Origin: CAZRUA01 sp964603125
GTDB taxonomy: Bacteria > Bacteroidota > Bacteroidia > B-17B0 > Aurantibacillaceae
NCBI GenBank assembly: GCA_964603125.1
Contig: CAZRUA010000033.1
Coordinates: forward strand, 1 to 31,690
DNA length: 31,690 nucleotides
Direction: 5' to 3'
In this document: positions 7,285 to 16,994 of the stretch, one piece after another
How the letters are laid out: each line of letters starts with the position of its first letter
How positions within the stretch are numbered: the first letter of the stretch is position 1
Position numbers and translations under genes: made by a program
The notes under the pieces: model-generated
What the model saw: only the letters and a program-made list of their open reading frames with translations
The model's database searches: none
What the model was told of the DNA's origin: nothing

Positions 7285-10200
7285 ATGAGAAAAAACTTTA
7301 AATATTTAAGTGTACTAGCAATACTTGCTGGAATTATTCTTTCGTACTCATTTATTCATGTACCAAAAACGAAAATTAATTCCGTTGTTGCAGTTCAAAA
7401 AAACTCTTTAAGACTTGTAAAAAAACTAGCTGTTGATACACCAACCGCTGACTCACTGCATTATCCTTTTCCTGACAATGGTTATGATGAACATATTTTT
7501 AACCCCGACAAACAACTTTATTTAAATAACCCTGACAATATAAAAAGTACTATAACTTACGACCCTGTAACTAAAACGTATATTCTTGAACAAAAGGCTG
7601 GTGGTGTTACTTATCGTCCGCCAACATACATGACAGAAGAAGAATATCGTGATTATTTATTTAAAGAACAAGTTCGCCAACACTGGAAAGCACGTGTTCA
7701 TGCCGATGCCGCTGCTAACCAAACCAGTAAGAAATTAATCCCTACCCTATCGGTAAATAACGAATATTTCGATCGTATTTTCGGTGGTAGCACAGTTGAT
7801 ATTCGTCCACAAGGTAGCGCTGAGTTAACTTTTGGAGTTAATATTAATAAAAATAAGAATCCAGCTATTCCGATTAAACAACAACGTATTTCCAATTTTG
7901 ACTTCGGAATGAAAGTTCAATTAAACTTAATTGGTAAAATTGGTGAGAAGTTAAAATTAACAACTAACTATAATACTGAAGCATCGTTTGATTGGGAAAA
8001 CAATATGAAACTTGAGTATAATGGTTTAGAAGATGAAATCATTAAGACTTTACAAGCAGGTAACGTAAACTTTAACACTAACAGTTCATTAATTCCAGGT
8101 AGTCAAAGTTTATTTGGTTTAAAAACAACCTTACAATTTGGACGCTTAACTACTACAATTGTAGCTTCACAACAACGAGGAAAAAAATCGGAGGTAACAA
8201 TACAAGGTGGAGCGCAAACAAGTAAGTTTGAAGTAACAGCTGACAACTACGAAGCCAATCGTCACTACTTCTTGTCGCAATATTTTAGAGATCATTATAA
8301 CCAATATTTATCTAGTCTTCCAGTAATATCATCACCAATTGTTATTACAAAAATTGAAGTTTGGGTAACTAACCGTCAAGCACAAAACGATCAAAACAGA
8401 AACATTGTAGCCTTTGCTGATTTGGGTGAAGATAGCGCTCATATATTAGATCAATTACGAGACAATTTGCAAGGAGGAACAAATAATGGACAATACGCTA
8501 TTACTGATAGCGCAGTTAATCTCCCTCATAACAATGCAAACAGCTTGTATTCCATGATTACCGACACCTTGAATACTACAGGACATGGAATTTTCTCTAA
8601 TAGAGATTTTACACAGGTTTCGCAAACTTTACAAAACATACCGTCGCCATCAATTCCTGGAGAACCAAATTTCCAGAGCGCTCGAGAATATGAACTTGTA
8701 ACTAGAGCTCGTCGTTTACAACCAACCGAATACACTTTTAACAATCGTTTAGGTTATATTTCATTAAACCAAGCATTAAATTTTGACGAGGTACTTTCGG
8801 TTGCTTACCAATACACAATTAACAACGTTCCTTATCAAGTTGGTGAATTTTCTGATCAATTCCCAACAGGTGATAAAACTTTATACTTAAAACTATTAAA
8901 GAGTACACAATTAAACACTAGAGTGGCAATGTGGGATTTGATGATGAAAAACATCTATTCCATAGGAGCTTACCAAGTAAATCCACAAGATTTTAAATTA
9001 GATATTTTATATAACAATATTCAAAGTGGTGTTGACATTAACTACATTCCTTATGGAGATATTAATTTAGTGCCATTGATTAAAGTAATGAACGTTGATA
9101 AAATTAACGTAAATGGTGACCCGCAATCTGATGGTTTATATGACTTTATTGATAAGGTAACAATCAACTCTGCCAACGGACGAATTATATTCCCTGTTAT
9201 TGAGCCTTTCGGAAACCATCTTTACACCAAATTTAGTCAAGCCGACACTACTGCTCCTGCCACAGGAAAAAAATATGTTTTCCAAGAATTATATGATTCA
9301 ACAAAAATTGCAGCACAGCAATTACCTCAAAAAAATCGATTTAAGTTAAAAGGAACATATAAATCAAGCAGTAGCAGTGAGATTTCATTAAATGCGATGA
9401 ACATTCCGCAGGGTTCAGTAACAGTAACTGCAGGCGGTGTGCCTTTAACGGAGAATCAAGATTACACAGTTGATTATCAGTTAGGACGTGTGAAAATTAT
9501 TAATGAAGGTATTTTAAATTCAGGCGCTCCAATTAAAATTTCAACTGAAAACAACTCATTATTTAGCGTCCAACAAAAGAGTTTACTTGCTACACGTTTA
9601 GATTATAGATTTAACAAGGACTTCTCAATTGGAAGTACCATTATGCGATTGAACGAAAGACCAATAACTCAAAAAGTTGGTTTTGGTGAAGAACCTGTTC
9701 GAAATACAATTTTTGGTTTAGATTATAGCTACAGAACAGACGCTCCTTGGTTAACGCGTTTTATTGATAAAATTCCAGGTATTAACACTAAAGAACCTAG
9801 TAATATTCAAATGGCCGGTGAGGCGGCTAAATTATTCCCTGGCAACAGTAAAGCTATTGGTAAAAATGGTAACTCATATATTGATGATTTTGAAGGAAGT
9901 ATCTCACTTGTAGATTTACGCCAACAAGGTTCTTGGTTTTTAGCCAGTGTGCCTCAAGGTCAGACTGATTTATTTCCTGAAGCAAATGATACAGGAATTG
10001 TCTCAGGTATTAATCGTGCCAAATTAGCTTGGTATACTGTCGATCAATCCATTTTCTATCAGAGTAACTCTTTAACACCTGGAAATGTTACTCCAACTGT
10101 ACGCAGTAATAATTTCATGCGTCGTGTTTACGAAACAGAAATCTTCCCAAATAAACAACCACCTAATGGGCAACCAATTATTCTTCCAATCTTAGATTTA

Positions 10201-13200
10201 GGTTTTTATCCAGATGAAAGAGGTCCTTATAACTTTGATGTTAATCCATATATCAAACAAGGTAATCAAATATCCTATGGTATTGATGTACCAGGTTCCT
10301 TGTCTTTAAACCGCATTAAATTAGCCAATCCTGAAACACGTTGGGGTGGAATTATGCGTCGTTTAGAAACAAACGATTTCCAATCTGCAAACTTTGAGTT
10401 CATTCAGTTTTGGATAATGGATCCATTTAATGATGATTATCAATCAACTTTTGGAGTTCCTAAACCTTTATCTGGAACTGGAGCATTATACATAAACTTA
10501 GGTAATGTTTCGGAAGATGTTTTAAAAGATGGAAGGATGGCTTTTGAAAATGGTTTACCTGGCGACGGTTCTAATAACACGGCTGTAACAGATCAAACTT
10601 CGTGGGGGTACGTTCCTGTTGTTCCTCCAATTGTTAATACATTTAATAATTCGCCAAGTGATAGACCTTTCCAAGATGTGGGTTATGATGGCTTACCAAA
10701 TTCAACCGAATTAAGTTTTTACTCAAGTTACTTAAATCAATTAAATGGATTATTAGCAGGTTCGGGTGCTATGGCAAACGTAAACGCTGACCCATGTGCA
10801 GATGATTATCATTTTTATCGTGGAGATGATTATGATGGACAACCTGACGCAAATACAGCTGTGCGTTACAAAAAATACAATGGCTTGGAAGGAAACTCAC
10901 CAACTGAAGAGCAATACAAATTATTAAATGCTGATAAATATTCAACAGTTGCAACCAATACACCTAACATTGAGGATATTAACCGCGATAATACTTTAAA
11001 TGAAACTGAAAGTTATTATCAGTACAAAATTAATTTAACACCACAAGATGTTAATGATCAAAATGTAGGTAACAACTTTATTACTAGCGTTTATGAAACT
11101 GTTGATATGCAAATGGAAGATGGTACAACTAAAAAAGTGAAGTGGTATCAATTTAAAGTTCCTATTACAGCATACGAAAAGAAAGTTGGAACAATAGAAG
11201 GTTTTAACTCAATACGTTTTATGCGTATGTTTATGAAAGGTTTCGATCAACCTATCATTTGCCGTGTTGCTCGTATGGAACTAGTTCGTAGTGATTGGAG
11301 AAGATATCTATACGATTTAAAAGCAATTGGAGATATTTTACCCGGCGATGATCCAGGAACTACTTTTGATATAGCTGCTGTAAACATTCAAGAAAATGGT
11401 ACTCGTCAACCAATTAACTATGTATTGCCTCCAGGTATTAATCAACAACAAAACATTCAAACAACAAATCAAGTTTTATTAAACGAGCAAGCTATTGTAT
11501 TACGTACATGTAATTTAGCTGATGGCGATGCGCGTGCAGCATACAAAAACACTGATTTAGATGTTCGTTCGTATAAAAAATTAAAAATGTTTGTGCATGC
11601 TGAACCATTGGCAAACAACCCATTGCAAAACGACGAATTAGAATTATTTGTTCGTTTAGGAACTGACTTCACAAATAACTACTATGAATATAATATCCCT
11701 TTAAAATTAACGGCTCCTGGCGTTTACAATAACGATAACGAAGATGATCGCTCTATTGTTTGGCCAAGTGACAACGAAGTTGTTATTGATTTAGAAAATT
11801 TACCTGGTATTAAATCTGCTCGTGATAATGCAGGCGTTGCAACAAATGAGTTGTACACTAAAACTGAAGATGGTGGAAGATTCATTCGTGTGTTAGGGAA
11901 TCCAAATATTGCAACATTAAAAAATATAATGGTTGGTATTAGAAATAAAGATGATGCAACTGACTTACCACTTTGCGGCGAAATTTGGATTAATGAATTA
12001 CGTTTAACTGATTTCCAACAAAAAGGTGGTTGGGCTGCAAACTCACGTGTAACAGCTAAATTAGCTGACTTAGGAAACTTAGCTTTATCAGGTTCAATTA
12101 TGACACCATGGTTTGGTGGAGTTGAGAAAAAACCAAGCGAGCGTAGTAGAGATTTAACTTATCAATATGATGCATCTTCAACAATTGCTTTAAATAAGTT
12201 TTTACCAGAAAGTTGGAAAGTAAATTTACCGATGTACGTTGGTTACTCAGAGATAAAAGCTATTCCTTTATTCGATCCTTCTAACCCAGACGTTTTAATG
12301 AGTTCATTAAATGGTAATACAAGTTTAAGCGAAGAAGATAAACGTAATATACGCCAACGCGCCGAAGATTATACTAAGCGACGCAGTATTAACTTTACTA
12401 ATGTAAGTAAGCAAAAAGGAAAGAATAAAACTAAATCGCACTTTTATGATATAGAAAATTTCTCGGTAACTTATGCTTATACCGAAATGTGGAAACGTAA
12501 TTTAAGTATTGACCATAATTTACAAAAAACGTATAGAGGTGGCTTAACTTATGGCTATTCATTCACTCCAAAAAATTACAAACCTTTTTCCAAATCAAAA
12601 TCAAAAGTCTTAAACAACAAATGGTTTGCTTTAGTTAAAGATTTTAATTTCTATTTACTACCGAGTAGATTTGGTTTCACCACTGACATTAATAGAACAT
12701 TTAACGAACTACAAAATCGTAACATTACAGCTAGCCCAGAAGTTCAACAAATTTTCTTTAACAAAACCTTTAACATGACTCGTAATTACGACTTGAAATG
12801 GGATTTAAGTAAAGGAATTAAATTTGACTTTACCGCCAATAATGATGGTCGTGTGTTAGAACCAACAGGTGTTATTGATACAAAAGATGAAAAAGATGTT
12901 ATACGTGAAAATATTTTAAAAGGAGGTATTAATACTGGTTATCGCCAAACCTCTAACTTAAATTACACTATACCTATTAATAAAATTCCACTTCTTGATT
13001 TCTTAACTTCAACTTATAAGTACACAACTAATTATAACTGGCAACGTCGTTCGTTTGCTGCAGATACATTAGGCAATACAATTCAAAATTCAAACACGCA
13101 TACTTTTAATGCGCAAATGAATATGACTAGTTTATACAATAAGATACCATACTTTAAAAAGATAAATCAGAAAACAAAAGACAAAGCTAAACCGACTACA

Positions 13201-14652
13201 AGTAAAGCTGATACTTTAAAGAAAGATGATGTTAACATTTTAGAATATGTTGCTAGAGTTGTTATGTCGCTTAAAACTGCATCTATTAGTTATACGAATA
13301 CAAATGGTACAACTTTACCAGGATTCAGAGATTCAACCAAATTAATGGGTATGAACTACAGCAATAATTTTGCACCAGGTTTAGGATTTGTATTTGGATC
13401 GCAACAAGATATTATTGAAAAAGCGATTAACAACGAATGGATTACACAACGACAGAATCTGGTCAATCCTTATGCGCATACTTCAACCAAAACATTAGGT
13501 ATACGAGCCAACTTAGAACCCTTGCCAACATTAAAAATAGAACTTACGGGTAACAGAACCTATGGTGAAAACAAAGGGGAATATGTGCAATGGGATGGAA
13601 CACAGTATAACAGAAATACACAAACACAAACTGGTAACTTTACTATAACTACAATTACTATAGGTTCAGCATTTAAAGACTTTGATAAGAAAACATTTAG
13701 CTCAGCCGTTTTTGATAAGTTTAGAGTAGAACGTGAAAACTTTGCACGATTATATTCAGCGCAAAATACAGCTTCTGCGGGATTAAATCCAACAACAGGA
13801 TTATTTGATGGTTACGGTTTAAATCAACAGGATGTTTTATTTAATGCTTTCCAAGCAGCTTACACGAACAAAAGTGCTGAGAAGTATTTGAAGAAAGATC
13901 CAGATAAATTAAAAAACAGTTTATTTACTAAGGTACCATTACCAAACTGGACAGTAACTTTTGATGGTTTAACAAAAGTAAAAGCTTTGAAAAAAGTATT
14001 TAAGCAATTCACAATACGTCATGGTTACAAAAGCACTTACAGTTTAGGTTCGTTTAGTAATAACGTTCTGTGGCAAAATGATGAAGGCGATGGTTTAACA
14101 AATATTCGTTTATCAGGTGCTGGAAGTAATTTCATTTCCCAATATCAAATTAACGGTGTTACTATATCTGAGCAATTTGCTCCGCTAATAAAGTTTGACA
14201 TGAGTTTTGCTGATAAACCGAAAATTAAAAACTTAACTGCTAACTTTGAAATGAAGCGTGATAGAAATATTTCATTAAATGCGAGTATCCCTCAAATTAA
14301 TGAAACACGTGGAAATGAGTTAATCATTGGTTTAGGTTATCGTTATCCTCAATTAGAATTAAAGAAATATAAAATACAAGGAAAACCAATTATTAGTGAC
14401 CTTGATTTCAAAGTGGATTTAAGCTACCGTCAAAATGCAACAATTATTCGTCGTGTGGTTGATGGAGTGAGCACACCATCGGGTGGTACACAAATCTTAA
14501 CCTTAAAAACATCAATTAACTATAATATTGGTTCAAATGTTCAGTTACGTTTCTTCTTTGATAGATTAGTAAACAAACCTGTTATCTCAACAAGTTTCCC
14601 TACTGCAACAACCAACACAGGTATTAGTATCCGATTTAATTTAGGAGCGTAA
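7285..14652 (+). CDS. sprA: Type IX secretion outer-membrane translocon SprA (Sov)
   Basis: SprA forms the very large beta-barrel pore through which T9SS cargo crosses the outer membrane; in Flavobacterium it is also needed for gliding motility. The 2455-residue length is close to known SprA proteins (~2400). A hydrophobic signal segment lies at about 8-24. Recognisable conserved stretches include NSYIDDFEGS near residue 870, repeated LGDINLVP/VDKIN-like plug and barrel segments, and GEIWINELRLTDF near 1570. The second half is dominated by alternating beta strands, ending in an aromatic barrel strand (SIRFNLGA) rather than a sorting domain, as expected for an integral outer-membrane protein. 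Established partners are PorV and a plug protein, which gate the pore. It is preceded by maeB and ruvA and closed by a bidirectional terminator. Two likely substrates are encoded in this window (2552-3430 and 25970-28936). Confidence 0.96.
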   Translation: MRKNFKYLSVLAILAGIILSYSFIHVPKTKINSVVAVQKNSLRLVKKLAVDTPTADSLHYPFPDNGYDEHIFNPDKQLYLNNPDNIKSTITYDPVTKTYILEQKAGGVTYRPPTYMTEEEYRDYLFKEQVRQHWKARVHADAAANQTSKKLIPTLSVNNEYFDRIFGGSTVDIRPQGSAELTFGVNINKNKNPAIPIKQQRISNFDFGMKVQLNLIGKIGEKLKLTTNYNTEASFDWENNMKLEYNGLEDEIIKTLQAGNVNFNTNSSLIPGSQSLFGLKTTLQFGRLTTTIVASQQRGKKSEVTIQGGAQTSKFEVTADNYEANRHYFLSQYFRDHYNQYLSSLPVISSPIVITKIEVWVTNRQAQNDQNRNIVAFADLGEDSAHILDQLRDNLQGGTNNGQYAITDSAVNLPHNNANSLYSMITDTLNTTGHGIFSNRDFTQVSQTLQNIPSPSIPGEPNFQSAREYELVTRARRLQPTEYTFNNRLGYISLNQALNFDEVLSVAYQYTINNVPYQVGEFSDQFPTGDKTLYLKLLKSTQLNTRVAMWDLMMKNIYSIGAYQVNPQDFKLDILYNNIQSGVDINYIPYGDINLVPLIKVMNVDKINVNGDPQSDGLYDFIDKVTINSANGRIIFPVIEPFGNHLYTKFSQADTTAPATGKKYVFQELYDSTKIAAQQLPQKNRFKLKGTYKSSSSSEISLNAMNIPQGSVTVTAGGVPLTENQDYTVDYQLGRVKIINEGILNSGAPIKISTENNSLFSVQQKSLLATRLDYRFNKDFSIGSTIMRLNERPITQKVGFGEEPVRNTIFGLDYSYRTDAPWLTRFIDKIPGINTKEPSNIQMAGEAAKLFPGNSKAIGKNGNSYIDDFEGSISLVDLRQQGSWFLASVPQGQTDLFPEANDTGIVSGINRAKLAWYTVDQSIFYQSNSLTPGNVTPTVRSNNFMRRVYETEIFPNKQPPNGQPIILPILDLGFYPDERGPYNFDVNPYIKQGNQISYGIDVPGSLSLNRIKLANPETRWGGIMRRLETNDFQSANFEFIQFWIMDPFNDDYQSTFGVPKPLSGTGALYINLGNVSEDVLKDGRMAFENGLPGDGSNNTAVTDQTSWGYVPVVPPIVNTFNNSPSDRPFQDVGYDGLPNSTELSFYSSYLNQLNGLLAGSGAMANVNADPCADDYHFYRGDDYDGQPDANTAVRYKKYNGLEGNSPTEEQYKLLNADKYSTVATNTPNIEDINRDNTLNETESYYQYKINLTPQDVNDQNVGNNFITSVYETVDMQMEDGTTKKVKWYQFKVPITAYEKKVGTIEGFNSIRFMRMFMKGFDQPIICRVARMELVRSDWRRYLYDLKAIGDILPGDDPGTTFDIAAVNIQENGTRQPINYVLPPGINQQQNIQTTNQVLLNEQAIVLRTCNLADGDARAAYKNTDLDVRSYKKLKMFVHAEPLANNPLQNDELELFVRLGTDFTNNYYEYNIPLKLTAPGVYNNDNEDDRSIVWPSDNEVVIDLENLPGIKSARDNAGVATNELYTKTEDGGRFIRVLGNPNIATLKNIMVGIRNKDDATDLPLCGEIWINELRLTDFQQKGGWAANSRVTAKLADLGNLALSGSIMTPWFGGVEKKPSERSRDLTYQYDASSTIALNKFLPESWKVNLPMYVGYSEIKAIPLFDPSNPDVLMSSLNGNTSLSEEDKRNIRQRAEDYTKRRSINFTNVSKQKGKNKTKSHFYDIENFSVTYAYTEMWKRNLSIDHNLQKTYRGGLTYGYSFTPKNYKPFSKSKSKVLNNKWFALVKDFNFYLLPSRFGFTTDINRTFNELQNRNITASPEVQQIFFNKTFNMTRNYDLKWDLSKGIKFDFTANNDGRVLEPTGVIDTKDEKDVIRENILKGGINTGYRQTSNLNYTIPINKIPLLDFLTSTYKYTTNYNWQRRSFAADTLGNTIQNSNTHTFNAQMNMTSLYNKIPYFKKINQKTKDKAKPTTSKADTLKKDDVNILEYVARVVMSLKTASISYTNTNGTTLPGFRDSTKLMGMNYSNNFAPGLGFVFGSQQDIIEKAINNEWITQRQNLVNPYAHTSTKTLGIRANLEPLPTLKIELTGNRTYGENKGEYVQWDGTQYNRNTQTQTGNFTITTITIGSAFKDFDKKTFSSAVFDKFRVERENFARLYSAQNTASAGLNPTTGLFDGYGLNQQDVLFNAFQAAYTNKSAEKYLKKDPDKLKNSLFTKVPLPNWTVTFDGLTKVKALKKVFKQFTIRHGYKSTYSLGSFSNNVLWQNDEGDGLTNIRLSGAGSNFISQYQINGVTISEQFAPLIKFDMSFADKPKIKNLTANFEMKRDRNISLNASIPQINETRGNELIIGLGYRYPQLELKKYKIQGKPIISDLDFKVDLSYRQNATIIRRVVDGVSTPSGGTQILTLKTSINYNIGSNVQLRFFFDRLVNKPVISTSFPTATTNTGISIRFNLGA

Positions 14653-14684
14653 AAAAAGGCGTGTTTTTATAACACGCCTTTTTT
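14652..14684. terminator. Bidirectional intrinsic terminator between sprA and elaA-like gene
   Basis: A 14-bp perfect stem including an A-run and a T-run (14652-14665 with 14671-14684) around a 5-base loop has a GC-rich core (GGCGTGTT). It starts on the last base of the sprA stop codon and overlaps the stop of the convergent acetyltransferase gene, so it can terminate both. Confidence 0.92.
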
Positions 14685-15126
14685 ATTTAATCATTTTAAT
14701 GTGCGGAATATCATCTTCAAGATACATTTCAGAGGAAGTAACAAAACCTAAATCAGTGTAAAATTTCTCGAGATATTGTTGCGCTGAAATTGTTATTTTA
14801 TACTCTCCAAAACTAGTGTAACAAGCCTGAATAGCCTGATTCATTAGAAGTTTACCTAACTTAAGTTTACGGTGAGTTTGCTTCACCACTACCCTTCCAA
14901 TACTTGGAGTTGAATATGAAATTCCAGCATTGAAAATTCTTGCATAAGCGCATAGAATGTCTTTATCGTAAATCAGAACATGCATACCCAATTCGTCTTT
15001 ACCATCCATATCTTGATAAGCGCAATTTTGTTCCACAACAAAAATTTCGTTTCGCAACTTCAAAGCGTCATACAATTCTATATTGCTTAAATTAGTAAAG
15101 TCTTTTATGCGGATATCGTAGTTCAT
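14683..15126 (-). CDS. ElaA-type GNAT N-acetyltransferase
   Basis: A 147-residue single-domain GNAT protein. The LRNEIFVVEQNC segment followed by QDMDGKDE is the ElaA family signature, and GRVVVKQTHRKLKLGKLLM is the acetyl-CoA pyrophosphate loop; a lysine sits where many GNATs have the first glycine, as I recall also for E. coli ElaA. The end (LEKFYTDLGF and EDDIPHIKMIK) also matches ElaA closely, so this is the more orthodox of the two copies here. The acceptor substrate of ElaA is not established. Its ATG shares one base with the stop of the upstream paralogue (TAATG), implying translational coupling. It is the last gene of the rsmF-GNAT-GNAT operon and ends inside the bidirectional terminator. 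Confidence 0.87.
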   Translation of the reverse strand: MNYDIRIKDFTNLSNIELYDALKLRNEIFVVEQNCAYQDMDGKDELGMHVLIYDKDILCAYARIFNAGISYSTPSIGRVVVKQTHRKLKLGKLLMNQAIQACYTSFGEYKITISAQQYLEKFYTDLGFVTSSEMYLEDDIPHIKMIK

Positions 15127-15572
15127 TAATTTCGTAGCATGCTAATGTGTTCATAATCTAATTCAATATAAGGCTCTGAAACAGCTTTAAACCCAAGATT
15201 TTGATAAAATGAAATCAAATTACTCAAAGCTTCTATTCTTATTGTTTGTAGTTTAAATTCCATTTCAATCACCTCAATTGCACGTTTAACTACTTTAGTT
15301 CCTATGCCATTTAATCTATACGATTGCTTCACAATAATTCTGCTAATTCGCGCAACGTTTTCCTCTTGCAAAGACTTCATAACTCTACAATAAGCCACCA
15401 AAATTTCATTCTCATAAATCAGAATGTGCTTAGCTATTTTATCTTTATCATCAATATCGTGATAAGGGCAATTTTGCTCAACAATAAATATCTCGCTTCG
15501 TAGAGCAAATATGGAGTATAACTCTGCGCGGCTTAAATCTTCGAATTTCTTTTCTACAAACTTAAGCTCCAT
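15126..15572 (-). CDS. GNAT N-acetyltransferase, diverged ElaA-like paralogue
   Basis: A 148-residue GNAT protein paralogous to the gene just downstream. It shares the LRSEIFIVEQNCPYHDIDDKD signature region and the overall layout, but the acetyl-CoA loop reads RLNGIGTKVV with the canonical R-x-x-G-x-G, and the C-terminal segment (IELDYEHISMLRN) has diverged. The pair looks like an old tandem duplication with functional divergence. The substrate is unknown. The gene starts 11 bp inside the 3' end of the rRNA methyltransferase gene and overlaps the next gene by one base, so all three should be co-transcribed and translationally coupled. Confidence 0.85.
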   Translation of the reverse strand: MELKFVEKKFEDLSRAELYSIFALRSEIFIVEQNCPYHDIDDKDKIAKHILIYENEILVAYCRVMKSLQEENVARISRIIVKQSYRLNGIGTKVVKRAIEVIEMEFKLQTIRIEALSNLISFYQNLGFKAVSEPYIELDYEHISMLRN

Positions 15573-16929
15573 GTTGTAGTTTTAAAATTCGTAACTCATT
15601 TGGCAAATAATTATTTACTCTATTTCCAAGAAACTTAGCCCAGCCTATCCCATAACCATTATAAGTAATTTTTTTCAAGCCTTTTAATTCCTTGTCGAAA
15701 GTAAAATCAAGTTTACTTAAAAATTGTTGAGCTTGATGTAAATCCAATTCCACACTTTCAACTTCAAAATCAAAGCCGAGAGCCAAAGCCAATTGATGCT
15801 CTGGGATTACATCTTTTCCTTTTGTAATTCCGATACAAACTCCCGATTTTTTAATATAAAGTTTTGATGAAATATCGTTTAAAACAGCGAAACCAGTTTT
15901 ACTAATTCCATAGTAATATTCATTTGATTTAAAATAAATTTTACTCTCATCTTGTTTCAAAACTGAACTTAGCGCCTCAAATTCCTTATTGTTTAAAGGC
16001 TTTAAGGCTTCTTTCTTCTTGGAATGAAAACTAGAATTTGATTTTACTTTAAAACATGCTATAAAAAAACCTTCCCCTTCTACTCGATTAGGATAGAAAC
16101 GATAACCAAAAGCTTTACAAACAGGCGATTTAGTTTCAACAACTCCCTCAGCCAAACTCAAATTCACGGCTAAACTTTCCACCTCAAAATTTTCACAAAT
16201 AAAATCCAGCACTTTTTCATTTTCAGATATTGAATAGGAACAAGTAGAATAAATTAACATTCCATTATTCTTTATGCATGGAATAATATCTTGTAATATT
16301 TGTTGCTGGCGATCACTGCAAATATTTACGTTATTCTCGCTCCACTCATTCACGGCTTCTGGTTGCTTCCTAAACAAGCCCGAACCTGAACAAGGAGCAT
16401 CAACATTAACAACATCAAAATAATCATTCAAAAAACCAAAATGCTTTGCATCATTATTCGTAACAATTGTATTAGCTGTTCCCCATTTATTCAAATTATC
16501 GCATAAAGTTGGGATTCTTGATTTAATTATCTCATTAGCTACCAATACAGAATCAGCGCTTATTAAAGAATTAATATGAGTTGTTTTTCCTCCTGGCGAA
16601 GCGCACAAATCTAAAACTTTAAGGCTATTTTCTGTATCAACATGTTGCTTAAATATTTGCTCCAAAAACATACTAGAAGCCTCTTGCACATAATAAGCCC
16701 CTGCATGAAACAAGGGGTCGGCTGTAAAATATGGTCTTTCGTTAAGGTAATAGCCAGTACTAGCCCAAGAAACTTTTTTGTCACCCTCAAACAAACTGTT
16801 TGGTTTAAAAGGGTTTTTACGAACCGAAGTAATTTTATGTTCCTCCGAATGAATCTTTACAAAAGCATCACAATCAAAGCCTTCAACACTTTCTAACGAA
16901 CTTAATAATGCTTGTGGGATAATACTCAT
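15562..16929 (-). CDS. rsmF: RsmF/Sun-family rRNA (cytosine-C5) methyltransferase
   Basis: Members of the NOL1/NOP2/Sun family methylate cytosine C5 in rRNA with S-adenosylmethionine. The 455-residue protein has the SAM-binding LDLCASPGGKTTH motif (107-118), the DAPCSGSG motif IV with Cys180, and STCSYS with Cys230; by family chemistry Cys230 is the nucleophile and Cys180 helps release the product. The C-terminal third (about 290-455) carries the extra RNA-binding region seen in RsmF (YebU) and in the Bacteroidota/Firmicutes versions, including a YNGYGIGWAKFLGNRVNNYLP-like end. The exact target base cannot be read from sequence; RsmF in E. coli modifies C1407 of 16S rRNA. It is the first gene of an overlapping operon with two GNATs and is divergent from prfA across 65 bp. 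Confidence 0.88.
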   Translation of the reverse strand: MSIIPQALLSSLESVEGFDCDAFVKIHSEEHKITSVRKNPFKPNSLFEGDKKVSWASTGYYLNERPYFTADPLFHAGAYYVQEASSMFLEQIFKQHVDTENSLKVLDLCASPGGKTTHINSLISADSVLVANEIIKSRIPTLCDNLNKWGTANTIVTNNDAKHFGFLNDYFDVVNVDAPCSGSGLFRKQPEAVNEWSENNVNICSDRQQQILQDIIPCIKNNGMLIYSTCSYSISENEKVLDFICENFEVESLAVNLSLAEGVVETKSPVCKAFGYRFYPNRVEGEGFFIACFKVKSNSSFHSKKKEALKPLNNKEFEALSSVLKQDESKIYFKSNEYYYGISKTGFAVLNDISSKLYIKKSGVCIGITKGKDVIPEHQLALALGFDFEVESVELDLHQAQQFLSKLDFTFDKELKGLKKITYNGYGIGWAKFLGNRVNNYLPNELRILKLQHGA

Positions 16930-16942
16930 AAATATTAAAAAC

Positions 16943-16978
16943 CAAATATAAGGGTTTTAAGCTATTTTATTAAATTTG
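16943..16978. promoter_or_regulatory. Back-to-back -7 elements between rsmF and prfA
   Basis: The 65-bp divergent gap holds TATATTTG on the minus strand (16950-16943) facing rsmF and TAAATTTG on the plus strand (16971-16978) facing prfA. Both match TAnnTTTG and would give leaders under 15 bases. Neither has a clear TTG at the right distance upstream, so the assignment rests on the -7 elements alone. Confidence 0.4.
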
Positions 16979-16994
16979 CGCCATATTTACAACC

